From NCBI RefSeq assembly GCF_009650095.1, contig NZ_CP045915.1, forward strand, positions 496,001 through 560,000: DNA of 64,000 bases. The letters run 5' to 3'. Each line of letters opens with the position of its first letter. Positions within the stretch are counted from its first letter, which is position 1. The notes beneath the pieces were generated by a model. It was not told where the DNA came from. It saw only the letters and a program-made list of their open reading frames with translations, and made no database searches. Source of the stretch: Gracilibacillus salitolerans. Its GTDB lineage: Bacteria > Bacillota > Bacilli > Bacillales > Amphibacillaceae. The position numbers and the translations under genes are program-made. This document shows positions 14,499-22,923 of this stretch, in pieces.

Positions 14499-15632
14499 AT
14501 GACGTTTGTAAATGAAGTAAAGCGTCCGATTACTCCAGACTATGATCCATGGGAAGCATACATGGACGTTGAACAGTATGGTGAAATGACGTTAACGAAT
14601 ATAGAATTTACCACTACTCATTTGTGTAATATGCGATGTGCACACTGTGCTGTCGGATACACGTTGCGTGATAAAGATCCAGATGCATTACCTTTTTCCT
14701 TGTTAAAGCAACGATTAGATGATATCCCTCATTTACGCACATTAAGTATTACTGGTGGGGAACCGATGATGTCAAAGAAATCAGTACGAGAATATGTGGT
14801 GCCGTTGCTTCGTTACGCACATGAGCGTGGCGTTCGAACACAAATTAACTCGAATCTAACATTGCCATATTCCCGATATGAAGCAATTATCCCTTATTTA
14901 GATGTACTACATATTTCACATAATTGGGGAACACCGGAGGAGTTTGCGGAAACAGGCTTTGCGAATATGGAGCGGAAGCCAAGCGAAGAGAGCCGCAAAA
15001 AGTATTTTGAACGAATGGTTGAAAATTCCCAGCGACTTGCTGCAGAAGGTGTGATGGTATCAGCGGAGACGATGTTGAACAATCGAACTTTTCCTTATTT
15101 AGAATCGATCCACGATCATATTGTAGAGATGGGATGTGCCCGTCATGAAATTCACCCGATGTATCCAGTAGATTTTGCTAGTAACATGGAAACTCTTAAC
15201 TTAAGAGAGATGCAAGAAGGTATTGAGCGACTTCTGAATCATCGTGACGAATCGATGTGGATGTTATTCGGAACATTGCCATTTTATCCATGTAACACCA
15301 ATGAAGAAGAGCTTGCGTTGTTAAAAAGGTTATACAAGGAGAAAAATGTTACGGTACGGAATGATCCGGATGGAAGATCCCGATTAAATGTAAACATTTT
15401 TTCTGGGGAAGTGATAGTGACGGATTTTGGTGATGATGAAGAGCCATCACTTGGCAATGTACAGAATACCCCGTTGCAAACGTCCTATGAACGCTGGATG
15501 GAATCGAGAACGGCGAAGTCATTGAACTGTCATTGTCCAGCTGTTAAATGCTTAGGACCGAATATTCTGGTTAAAAATACGTACTATCAAGATGTTGATT
15601 TTACGAAAAGATCAGCGAATATATCAAGGTAA
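14499..15632 (+). CDS. yfkAB: Radical SAM / CxCxxxxC protein YfkAB
   Basis: A 377-residue radical SAM enzyme of unknown reaction. The cluster motif CNMRCAHC is at residues 43-50 (C43, C47, C50), a slightly long Cx3Cx2C spacing as usual. It is followed by ITGGEP for SAM binding. The C-terminal motif CHCPAVKC near residue 350 is the CxCxxxxC that names this family and probably binds a second Fe-S cluster. The protein matches Bacillus subtilis YfkAB in overall layout. It stands alone, with its own ribosome binding site AGAAAGGAAG and a terminator. Confidence 0.9.
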   Translation: MTFVNEVKRPITPDYDPWEAYMDVEQYGEMTLTNIEFTTTHLCNMRCAHCAVGYTLRDKDPDALPFSLLKQRLDDIPHLRTLSITGGEPMMSKKSVREYVVPLLRYAHERGVRTQINSNLTLPYSRYEAIIPYLDVLHISHNWGTPEEFAETGFANMERKPSEESRKKYFERMVENSQRLAAEGVMVSAETMLNNRTFPYLESIHDHIVEMGCARHEIHPMYPVDFASNMETLNLREMQEGIERLLNHRDESMWMLFGTLPFYPCNTNEEELALLKRLYKEKNVTVRNDPDGRSRLNVNIFSGEVIVTDFGDDEEPSLGNVQNTPLQTSYERWMESRTAKSLNCHCPAVKCLGPNILVKNTYYQDVDFTKRSANISR

Positions 15633-15633
15633 G

Positions 15634-15668
15634 GCTTAGTCTACTATAGGACTAAGCTCTTTTTTTTG
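15634..15668 (+). terminator. Terminator after yfkAB
   Basis: GCTTAGTC and GACTAAGC arms with an 8-base loop, followed by CTTTTTTTT. Confidence 0.9.
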
Positions 15669-15700
15669 TAATGAAGGGATGGAAAATTAATCCTCTAAAT

Positions 15701-15714
15701 ATGACAAATGTCAT
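15701..15714. promoter_or_regulatory. Candidate DesR operator upstream of des
   Basis: ATGACAAATGTCAT has perfect 6-base arms around AA; a second, partial copy (TGACAATTGTG) begins at 15725, about two helical turns on. Both lie 65-100 bases before des, the place where phosphorylated DesR binds as two dimers in Bacillus subtilis. The assignment rests on position and on the linked desKR genes. Confidence 0.55.
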
Positions 15715-15801
15715 CTTAAAATCCTGACAATTGTGCCTTATAAAAATCATGAAATTGGCGTAAACTTTAACATATAGTAAGTTTCGAAAGTAGGGATTAT
15801 G

Positions 15802-16854
15802 ATGAGTAAACAAAAACAAGCGAAATTAAGAAAAGATGTAATGCCGTACGCTACATCGACAACAAAAACAAGCATGATTCAATTATTCAACACAATTCCA
15901 CCATTTTTCCTATTATGGTTTTTGGCATATCAGAGTTTGTCAGTCTCCATTTTCTTGAGTCTTGCTTTTTCCATAGTAGCAGCAGGGTTTATGGTGCGAA
16001 CATTCATTATTTTTCATGATTGTGCCCACCAATCCTTTTTCAAAAATAAGAAATGGAATCGTGTGATCGGAACTATGACAGGAGTTCTTACGCATTTTGC
16101 TTTTGAAAAATGGAAGAGAGAACACTCGATTCATCATGCAACAAGCGGTAATTTAGATCAACGTGGTACTGGTGACATTTGGGTTATGACAGTTAACGAA
16201 TATGAACAAGCTAGTAAATGGGAAAGGTTACAATATCGTTTATACCGTAATCCTTTTGTTATGTTCGGTTTAGGTCCATTTTCGTTATTCTTATATGATA
16301 ATCGCTTTAATCGTAAGGATGCTCGTAAAAAAGAGCGTTGGAATACGTATTTGATCAACTTTTTATTAGTAGCGATTTATACAGGGATCGTGTTGACATT
16401 AGGATGGAAGGCAATCTTACTTGTTCAACTACCGATAGCATATGTAGCAGGCGCTCTTGGTATTTGGTTGTTTTATGTTCAGCATCAATTTGAGGATTCT
16501 TACTTTGAGAATGAATCGGAATGGGATTATGTGAAGGCTGCAGTTGACGGAAGTTCTTATTATAAGTTGCCAAGATGGTTGGAATGGATGACAGGTAATA
16601 TTGGTTATCACCATGTTCATCATTTAGCACCGAGAGTGCCGAACTATCATTTAGAGAAGGCACACCAGGAAACACCACCATTACAGAAGGCAACTACTAT
16701 TACATTAAAGACAAGCTTGGAATCGATTCGTTTTCGTTTATATGATGAAGAGCAGAAGACATTTATTAGTTTTAAGGAAATGAAAAGCCGAATTAAAAAG
16801 AAATCAAATATTTCATTACCTTCGACGAAAGGTTCTCAAACGATTCGTCCCTAA
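15802..16854 (+). CDS. des: Acyl-lipid fatty acid desaturase
   Basis: A 350-residue integral membrane di-iron enzyme that puts a cis double bond into phospholipid acyl chains to keep membranes fluid in the cold. The three histidine boxes are complete: HDCAHQSF (about residue 73), HSIHHATSG (about 110) and HHVHHLAP (about 270). Four or more hydrophobic helices lie around them (FFLLWFLAYQSL, LVAIYTGIVLTL). An ATG one codon upstream is also possible. The thermosensor kinase and response regulator that control des in Bacillus subtilis follow directly, and candidate operators lie upstream. Confidence 0.93.
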   Translation: MSKQKQAKLRKDVMPYATSTTKTSMIQLFNTIPPFFLLWFLAYQSLSVSIFLSLAFSIVAAGFMVRTFIIFHDCAHQSFFKNKKWNRVIGTMTGVLTHFAFEKWKREHSIHHATSGNLDQRGTGDIWVMTVNEYEQASKWERLQYRLYRNPFVMFGLGPFSLFLYDNRFNRKDARKKERWNTYLINFLLVAIYTGIVLTLGWKAILLVQLPIAYVAGALGIWLFYVQHQFEDSYFENESEWDYVKAAVDGSSYYKLPRWLEWMTGNIGYHHVHHLAPRVPNYHLEKAHQETPPLQKATTITLKTSLESIRFRLYDEEQKTFISFKEMKSRIKKKSNISLPSTKGSQTIRP

Positions 16855-16960
16855 TTTTGGGACGGGTTCCCCTGTCACCTGTTCCATAATTTTTTGGTAC
16901 AATGTTGATAGGGGTTATTTTTTTGTGCTATCAGCTAATTTTATTGTTGATAGTATAAGA

Positions 16961-17005
16961 AAACTTAGGCTTTCGCCAATATTTGGTGATAAGCCAAGTT
17001 TTTCT
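16961..17005. repeat. Hairpin element between des and desK, copy 1
   Basis: AACTT-GGCTT-CGCCA pairs with TGGTG-AAGCC-AAGTT through single-base bulges, and TTTTTCT follows. A very similar hairpin (GACTTTCGCCA ... TGGCGATAAGTC ... AGTTTTTCT) lies between ectB and ectC at 62501-62546. The shared loop-side CTTTCGCCA and GATAAG, including the bulged bases, argue for a dispersed repeat family rather than an ordinary terminator. It can still act as a partial terminator between des and desK. Confidence 0.6.
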
Positions 17006-17021
17006 AATGAGGTGGTTTTGA

Positions 17022-18155
17022 ATGAGACATTGGTATGATATTTTCCCTCGAAATACGGGGTTAAGCTTGTATATTTGGATTATTTTTTGTGTGTTGCCTT
17101 TTTATTTTATATTTCGTTCCACTTCCTTGTGGGAGATTGGGGCTGGAATAGCGGCGACAATGTTGTTTTTTGGCGTGTACTGGATGACATTTAATTCGCA
17201 TGGTCCATTGGTATACATAGGATTAAGTATTGAATTTGTGATTCATATTATGATGACGATTTTGTTTGGATATGTTTATTTTGCTTTGTTCTCCGCTTTT
17301 TATATAGGAAATATCCGGAGTAAAGCGGGGTTCATTACGATGTATGTTATTCACCTCGTCGCAACGGTTGGAGCAATGACAGCAGGGTTCTTATTAAATT
17401 ATTCCTTGTTTTTAAGCCAAATACCTTTCTTAATTATGACGATTTTAGGGGTTATATTAATTCCGATAAATCGCTATAATCGATTTAAACAAGAAAAGCT
17501 AGAAGGACAGCTGGAGGATGCAAATCGAAAAATTGCTCAATTAGCGATTATTGAAGAGCGACATCGAATCGCAAGAGATTTACACGATACTCTAGGTCAA
17601 AAATTATCGATGATTGGCTTGAAAAGTGAATTATCTGCAAAACTTGTTGACAAAGATCCTAAAGCAGTGAGGAAAGAGTTACAAGATGTCCGGGATACGG
17701 CTCGTCAAGCATTGAAAGAAGTTCGTGAAATGGTTTCAAATATGAGAAGTATCCGGTTAGCGGAAGAAGTGGAACATGCCAAGCAGTTACTGGACGCCGC
17801 AGAGATTGAGAGAGAAATTACATTCGATGCGGAATGCGACCATCTTCCGCTTTTTTTAGAAAATGTGTTAAGCATGTGTTTAAAAGAGGCAGTAACTAAT
17901 GTAGTGAAGCATAGCAACGCTACTTCTTGCTTCATTTACATTTCAGAAACGATGCAATCCATAAAACTTGCCGTGATCGATAATGGTATCGGTAGTATGG
18001 ATAACGAGAGTTATGGAAATGGGTTAAAAGGAATGAAAGAGCGACTGGATTTTGTCAACGGAACGCTGGATATTAAGAGAAGAAGCAATGGTTTTGAAGT
18101 GTATATATCTGTTCCAAAAGTTTTGAGGCAGATAGAAGAGGAGGAAGAGCTGTGA
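17022..18155 (+). CDS. desK: Thermosensor histidine kinase DesK
   Basis: A 377-residue membrane kinase. Residues 1-150 hold about five hydrophobic helices forming the thickness-sensing domain. A coiled-coil linker follows (EKLEGQLEDANRKIAQLAII). The phosphorylated His is H188 in RHRIARDLHDTLGQKLS, the same number as in Bacillus subtilis DesK. A HATPase domain with VTNVVKHSNATS and DNGIGS ends the protein. On cooling it phosphorylates DesR. Its last codons overlap the start of desR by four bases, showing coupling. GAGGTGG precedes the ATG. Confidence 0.92.
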   Translation: MRHWYDIFPRNTGLSLYIWIIFCVLPFYFIFRSTSLWEIGAGIAATMLFFGVYWMTFNSHGPLVYIGLSIEFVIHIMMTILFGYVYFALFSAFYIGNIRSKAGFITMYVIHLVATVGAMTAGFLLNYSLFLSQIPFLIMTILGVILIPINRYNRFKQEKLEGQLEDANRKIAQLAIIEERHRIARDLHDTLGQKLSMIGLKSELSAKLVDKDPKAVRKELQDVRDTARQALKEVREMVSNMRSIRLAEEVEHAKQLLDAAEIEREITFDAECDHLPLFLENVLSMCLKEAVTNVVKHSNATSCFIYISETMQSIKLAVIDNGIGSMDNESYGNGLKGMKERLDFVNGTLDIKRRSNGFEVYISVPKVLRQIEEEEEL

Positions 18156-18751
18156 TCCGAATTGTGCTTGCTGAAGATCAACAGTTGTTATTAGGTGCGC
18201 TTGGGGCTTTATTAGATTTAGAGGAAGATATGGAAGTAGTAGGAAAAGCAAATAATGGTGAAGAAGTATTAGCCTTAGTGAAAAAAGAAATGCCAGATAT
18301 TTGCTTAATGGACATTGAAATGCCAGTGATGACCGGACTCGATGCAGCCGAACAGTTGCGAAACCACTCTTGCAAAGTGGTTATCCTTACGACTTTCGCT
18401 AGGCCGGGATATTTTGAAAGGGCCAAAAATGCCGGTGTCAGTGGTTATATGTTAAAGGATAGCCCTAGTGAAGATTTAGTACATTCGATTCGCCAGATCA
18501 TGAGAGGAAAACGAGTTTATTCTCCGGAATTAATTGATCTAGCCTTTTCGGAAGAAAACCCTCTAACTAACAGAGAAATTGAAGTGATGAAATTATTAGC
18601 GGAAGGAAGAACGACCAAAAGTATTGCGAAAGAACTTTTTTTATCAAATGGAACGGTTCGGAATTATATATCGATTATTCTAGATAAATTAGAGGTAGAT
18701 AACCGTATCGAAGCGATTGCTAAAGTTAATGAAAAGGGATGGTTAAAATAG
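18152..18751 (+). CDS. desR: Response regulator DesR
   Basis: A 199-residue NarL/LuxR-type response regulator. The receiver domain has the acidic pair ED near residue 9, the phosphorylated D54 in CLMDIEMPV, and the usual T and K (VVILTTF, MLKDSPSED). The C-terminal HTH reads LTNREIEVMKLLAEGRTTKS then NGTVRNYISIIL. It is coupled to desK and, by family knowledge, activates des in the cold. A strong terminator closes the operon. Confidence 0.93.
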   Translation: MIRIVLAEDQQLLLGALGALLDLEEDMEVVGKANNGEEVLALVKKEMPDICLMDIEMPVMTGLDAAEQLRNHSCKVVILTTFARPGYFERAKNAGVSGYMLKDSPSEDLVHSIRQIMRGKRVYSPELIDLAFSEENPLTNREIEVMKLLAEGRTTKSIAKELFLSNGTVRNYISIILDKLEVDNRIEAIAKVNEKGWLK

Positions 18752-18778
18752 AAACTGTTTTTCAGTTTCTATTTTTTG
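18748..18778 (+). terminator. Terminator after desR
   Basis: ATAGAAACTG and CAGTTTCTAT are perfect arms around TTTTT, followed by TTTTTT. Confidence 0.9.
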
Positions 18779-18848
18779 CTTTTTTATGTAAAAGAGCATA
18801 CAATATCTTTCGTGACTAGAAATAATCTGTACATATGGGAGTGAGAGC

Positions 18849-20249
18849 ATGACTACGTCCGTTCAAAAACGAGGAACTATCGTTGCTTTGTTATTAGCTG
18901 GAGCTTTTATTGCTATACTTAATCAAACGTTAATGATTACAGCAATTCCTCCAATTATGAATGAAATGGGAATTACTGCTAACTCAGCGCAATGGCTAAC
19001 GACCATTTTTATGCTAGTGAATGGTATTATGATTCCAATCAGTGCCTTTTTAATAGATCGATTTACAACGAGACAGTTATTTATTACCGCAATGAGTGTA
19101 TTTGCTGTTGGAACATTAGTGGCAGCTCTAGCTCCTAATTTTACCATGTTATTAGCTGGACGTGTGATTCAGTCAGCTGGTGCTGGTGTGATGCTACCAT
19201 TAATGCAAACCGTATTTCTCATGATATTCCCTGTCAATAAACGAGGATCAATTATGGGGTTAGTAGGGTTGGTTATTTCTTTTGCTCCGGCAATTGGTCC
19301 ATCATTATCAGGCTGGATTACTGACCAATTTTCTTGGCGTGTTTTATTCTATATTATTTTGCCTATTGCTATTATTGATATCGTCATAGCTTATTTTGTT
19401 ATGAAAAATGTAACCGAGATTTCTAAGCCAAAGCTGGACATTCCATCGATTATCTTATCGTCTTTTGGTTTTGGTGGTCTGCTATATGGCTTTACAAGTG
19501 CGGGTAATAATGGCTGGAGTTCTCCAGTAACTATTGTTGTACTAACTGTAGGAGTTATCTCACTGCTCTGGTTTATTTTAAGACAATTGAAATTGACACA
19601 CCCCATGTTAGAATTTCGTGTCTTTACCTATTCGATTTTCCCATTAACGGTAACCCTTGGTATGATTGCATTTATGGGCTTAATCGCAGTAGAAACTCTC
19701 GTTCCGTTGTATATGCAGGATTCAAGAGAGTTCTCGGCTGTACAATCGGGACTGGTTATTTTACCAGGGGCGTTAATCACCGGCATCATGTCCCCGATAA
19801 CGGGAAGGATATTTGATAAAGTCGGAGCGAGATGGCTTGCAATTATAGGTTTTTCATTAATGACGATTGGCTCATTTTTATTCACAATTTTAGATGATAA
19901 AACATCCATTACTTATTTGACGGTTGTGTTTGCTATCAGAATGTTAGGTATATCAATGGTGATGATGCCGGCTGCAACTGCTGGTTTAAATCAATTACCG
20001 AAAAAACTAATTGCTCATGGTGCAGCAATGGATAACACATTGCGTAACGTGTCCGCCTCTGTTGGTACTGCAATCATCGTAACGGTACTAACGCAGGCAG
20101 AGTCAATTGCTGAACAAAGTGGTGATCTTTATCCTGGGATAGCGGGTGCTAATATGGCCTTTTTAGTCCTTTCGATTATCACCTTAATAGGGTTAATTTT
20201 ATCCTTTTTTATTAAAAAAAGCAGACCATACGAAGAAGAAGGAGATTAG
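18849..20249 (+). CDS. MFS multidrug exporter, DHA2 family
   Basis: A 466-residue drug/H+ antiporter with 14 predicted membrane segments. Visible marks are the motif-A-like loop LIDRFTTRQLF, the motif-C-like GLVISFAPAIGPSLSGW, and the start AGAFIAILNQTLMITAIPP, all typical of the DHA2 (LmrB/EmrB) branch. It is clearly paralogous to the second DHA2 exporter at 48466-49953 (both share MIPISAFLI-[DE]-RFTTRQLFITA). This copy has no adjacent regulator. Substrate unknown. GGGAGTGAG precedes the ATG. Confidence 0.88.
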   Translation: MTTSVQKRGTIVALLLAGAFIAILNQTLMITAIPPIMNEMGITANSAQWLTTIFMLVNGIMIPISAFLIDRFTTRQLFITAMSVFAVGTLVAALAPNFTMLLAGRVIQSAGAGVMLPLMQTVFLMIFPVNKRGSIMGLVGLVISFAPAIGPSLSGWITDQFSWRVLFYIILPIAIIDIVIAYFVMKNVTEISKPKLDIPSIILSSFGFGGLLYGFTSAGNNGWSSPVTIVVLTVGVISLLWFILRQLKLTHPMLEFRVFTYSIFPLTVTLGMIAFMGLIAVETLVPLYMQDSREFSAVQSGLVILPGALITGIMSPITGRIFDKVGARWLAIIGFSLMTIGSFLFTILDDKTSITYLTVVFAIRMLGISMVMMPAATAGLNQLPKKLIAHGAAMDNTLRNVSASVGTAIIVTVLTQAESIAEQSGDLYPGIAGANMAFLVLSIITLIGLILSFFIKKSRPYEEEGD

Positions 20250-20273
20250 TATTATTGCTAATCTCTTTTTTGA
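20240..20273 (+). terminator. Terminator after the first DHA2 exporter
   Basis: GAGATTAGTA and TGCTAATCTC form a stem with a short loop that overlaps the stop codon, followed by TTTTTT. Confidence 0.85.
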
Positions 20274-20576
20274 TAAGGTAGGAAAGTATATAACCGTTGG
20301 TATCCTATTCATGTTGTTTATTATGAAAGTTATCGTGTGCAAGGAAATCGCTTCGGCTGCCCACTCCAGTAGGAGTTGAAGCGGGCGGCCTCCGCTGTAT
20401 CGTTTGCTCTACAATGGTAATCACTGTTATCTTTTTGAACGTTCTAAAAGGACTGGGCGGGTTTCTTATTTAAGATAAGAATATACCCCGTCATTATTGC
20501 ATTTTTGTATCAACAACATGTTCCTTGTGAAGAATCGTAGTGGTATTGGTAGATGATCGGTTGGCTGAGCGCTAGA
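20274..20576. other. Intergenic stretch with GC-rich repeat-like island
   Basis: No coding frame is credible. Bases about 20345-20415 (CGCTTCGGCTGCCC, ACTCC-AGTA-GGAGT, GCGGGCGGCC) are strikingly GC-rich for this DNA and contain short inverted arms. They resemble a degraded copy of the dispersed Bacillaceae repeats seen at 35.7-36.1 kb. The rest is plain AT-rich spacer. Confidence 0.45.
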
Positions 20577-20614
20577 AAAAAAGCCACCAGATCCAAAACG
20601 GGTGACTTTATTAA
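20577..20614 (-). terminator. Terminator of the MBL-fold hydrolase gene
   Basis: Minus-strand AAGTCACC and GGTGGCTT arms around a 12-base loop, followed by TTTTTTT. Confidence 0.8.
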
Positions 20615-20630
20615 AAAAGTAACTATTTAA

Positions 20631-21455
20631 CTAATGTCGCTTGTGCTTAGGGATTGCTTGTTCGATAAAGTTGTCTGCCAATTTTCTCAGTTCTTCTTTC
20701 ATTGTCTCGCCTTCCATCGGTAAACCGTGACCAGCGATTATGATATCGGGTTCTAAATTTGCCAGCTTTTTGACAGATTCCTCAGCGCTAAACCAGTCTT
20801 CTGTAAAATAAGCAGGTGGTCCGTATACATGTTGTAGAGGAAAAAACACTGCTATTGATGACTCTGGTTTTTCTGTTGAAATCGCATCGCCTGCAATTAA
20901 TAAACGATCCTTTTCACGAAACAAACTAATATGACCAGGGGTGTGCCCGGGTGTTTCGATGTATTTCCAATCCTCTAGAAAAGGAATAGTACCATCATTA
21001 GGCAATGCTGTCACAAGACCTTCCAAGTGCTCTGGCTTGGTAGGGAATATCGTTGATAACAAAGAGATCATCCCCCCTCCAACAGTTGGATCACCTGGAG
21101 GATATTCTCTTTCTCCTGTGACATAGTCCATCTCATTTTCATGGATATAAATCGGCACATCCCAGTATTTTGCCAATTTTTTCGCAGAACCGATATGGTC
21201 AAAATGCCCGTGTGTTAATATAATTGCCTGTGGTGGTTTGTTGCCGTAACGATGTTCGCAAGCATGAAGAATTCTTTCTTGATATTTTCGAGTACCCGCA
21301 TCAATTAAAACCCAATCTTCATTTGGTGCGCCGATCATGACGACATTTACAATTAGAGTTCGATAATATGCTATATCCGGAAGTACTTCTTCCGGTATGG
21401 CATGATCGAAATCACGTTCCAGTTCTTTCCACTTTTCAATATGTTCTTGATCCAT
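20631..21455 (-). CDS. MBL-fold metallohydrolase
   Basis: A 274-residue cytoplasmic metallo-beta-lactamase-fold hydrolase. The zinc motif THGHFDHIG is near residue 85. Further ligands are the His in TPGHTPGH, the Asp in AGDAIS and the last His in IIAGHGLPM. Such YflN/YobT-like proteins hydrolyse esters, thioesters or lactones; the substrate cannot be read from sequence. The ATG at 21455 follows AAGGTGGGAG; the GTG four codons upstream lies inside that site. Single gene with its own terminator. Confidence 0.82.
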   Translation of the reverse strand: MDQEHIEKWKELERDFDHAIPEEVLPDIAYYRTLIVNVVMIGAPNEDWVLIDAGTRKYQERILHACEHRYGNKPPQAIILTHGHFDHIGSAKKLAKYWDVPIYIHENEMDYVTGEREYPPGDPTVGGGMISLLSTIFPTKPEHLEGLVTALPNDGTIPFLEDWKYIETPGHTPGHISLFREKDRLLIAGDAISTEKPESSIAVFFPLQHVYGPPAYFTEDWFSAEESVKKLANLEPDIIIAGHGLPMEGETMKEELRKLADNFIEQAIPKHKRH

Positions 21456-21520
21456 TGTTTCTCCCACCTTATCTGAGCGTAAACTATCTTTATTTTGGTG
21501 TGAAAAGAGAATAATTATAC

Positions 21521-21535
21521 TGTTATCAGAAAATT
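21521..21535. promoter_or_regulatory. Weak CodY-like box upstream of the SAM riboswitch
   Basis: TGTTATCAGAAAATT matches the CodY consensus AATTTTCWGAAAATT at 12 of 15 positions and sits in the promoter region of the sulfone operon. In AT-rich DNA such a match is only suggestive. Confidence 0.25.
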
Positions 21536-21620
21536 TAAAAAATACTTGTTGTTATCGAAGTAGTATGATATCATTTATAACAAATTCAAGTAATGCACGT
21601 ACAATTTAATAAAACGAAAG

Positions 21621-21734
21621 ATTTTCTTATCCAGAGAGGTGGAGGGACTGACCCTAAGAAGCCTCGGCAACCAGCACAAATGTGCCCGGTGCCAATTTCA
21701 GAGGATCACATTTTGATTCAGAAGATGAGAAGAT
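21621..21734 (+). ncRNA. SAM-I (S-box) riboswitch aptamer
   Basis: The conserved core is complete: CTTATCCAGAGAGGTGGAGG, then GGACTGACCC, AGCCTCGGCAACC and GGTGCCAATTTC. The closing P1 helix pairs ATTTTCTTATC (21621-21631) with GATGAGAAGAT (21724-21734). When SAM is bound P1 holds, and the downstream hairpin stops transcription. When SAM is low, GAGAAGATT of P1 can instead pair with AATCCTTCTC of the terminator and let transcription into the sulfone monooxygenase gene. Confidence 0.95.
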
Positions 21735-21780
21735 TCGACGCCGATTGTTTTTTAGATTCACATGATACAATCAATAGTAG

Positions 21781-21816
21781 AATCCTTCTCTATCTTTAAG
21801 AGAAGGATTTTTTTAA
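21781..21816 (+). terminator. Expression-platform terminator of the SAM-I riboswitch
   Basis: AATCCTTCTC and GAGAAGGATT are perfect arms around a 9-base loop, followed by TTTTTT. It lies 25 bases before the ribosome binding site of the controlled gene. Confidence 0.93.
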
Positions 21817-21840
21817 TGCAAAAAAGGGAGGAGAATGGAA

Positions 21841-22923
21841 ATGAGTGATTTATTATTTGCCTATTGGGTACCAAACGTAAGTGGAGGTTTAGTAGTATCA
21901 AAGTTGCCGCAAAAAACAGATTGGAGTTTTGAAGCGAATAAACGTTATGCACAAATTGCTGAGGAAGTTGGGTTTGATTATGGGTTGTTACAAACGCGTT
22001 TTTTTGCTAGTTATGGAGCGGACAAACAACTGGAAGCAATCACATTAGCGACAGCTTTAGGTGCTGTAACGAAAAACTTAAAATTAATCGCTGCTGTATT
22101 ACCAGGACTGTGGCACCCAGCAGTTTACGCTAAGATGCTGTCTACACTGGATCATGTAACAAATGGCCGTGCTGCCGTAAATGTCGTAAGTGGTTGGTTG
22201 AAGGATGAATTTACTGCTTATGGTGAAAAGTGGATTGATCATGATAAGCGTTATAAACGGTCGGAAGAATTTATTCGCGTATTACGTGCGATGTTTACTG
22301 AAGAACCGGCAAACTTTAGCGGGGATTATTACTCCATTCAGGATGCACCAATGAAACCGAAGCCGGAAACTAATATTCCGATCTTCCAAGGCGGAAATTC
22401 ACAAGCGGCGAAAGAAATGGCATCCCGGGTATCTGATTTCTATTTCATGAACGGTAATACATTAGAAGGTTTTGAAAAGCAAATTAACATAGTAAAAGAG
22501 TTAGCGGAAAAAGAAGGAAGAGAAGTAAAATTCGCTGTGAACGGTTTTGCCATTGTTCGAGATACAGAAGAAGAAGCTGTCCAATTATTACGTGATATCA
22601 TTTCACATAAAGATGACGATGCAGTTGAAGGCTTCCGACAAGCAGTTAAAGAAGCAGGACAATCGACGAAACAAAAAGAAGGTATGTGGGCCAATTCAAC
22701 AAAAGAAGATCTTGTCCAATATAATGATGGTTTTAAAACAGGTCTGATCGGTACACCAGAACAAGTGGCGGATCGTATTATTGAACTAAAGAAAATCGGT
22801 GTCGACTTGGTGTTGACAGGACACTTCCACTATGAAGAAGATCTAAGACGTTTTGGTGAAGAAGTGATTCCTTTAGTGAAACAAAAAGAAAAAGAATTGA
22901 AGGAAGCTGGTGTCTTTTCATGA
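21841..22923 (+). CDS. sfnG: FMNH2-dependent dimethylsulfone monooxygenase (SfnG-like)
   Basis: A 360-residue flavin-dependent monooxygenase of the bacterial-luciferase fold. It is related to SsuD but carries the SfnG-type opening FAYWVPNVSGGLVVSK and NVVSGWLKDEF. SfnG oxidises dimethylsulfone to methanesulfinate with reduced FMN, to use it as a sulfur source. ATG at 21841 is preferred because GGGAGGAG ends 7 bases before it; an ATG two codons earlier is too close. The next gene, a flavin reductase, overlaps by four bases and would supply FMNH2. The SAM-I riboswitch means expression when methionine/SAM is short. Another alkanesulfonate substrate is possible. Confidence 0.85.
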   Translation: MSDLLFAYWVPNVSGGLVVSKLPQKTDWSFEANKRYAQIAEEVGFDYGLLQTRFFASYGADKQLEAITLATALGAVTKNLKLIAAVLPGLWHPAVYAKMLSTLDHVTNGRAAVNVVSGWLKDEFTAYGEKWIDHDKRYKRSEEFIRVLRAMFTEEPANFSGDYYSIQDAPMKPKPETNIPIFQGGNSQAAKEMASRVSDFYFMNGNTLEGFEKQINIVKELAEKEGREVKFAVNGFAIVRDTEEEAVQLLRDIISHKDDDAVEGFRQAVKEAGQSTKQKEGMWANSTKEDLVQYNDGFKTGLIGTPEQVADRIIELKKIGVDLVLTGHFHYEEDLRRFGEEVIPLVKQKEKELKEAGVFS

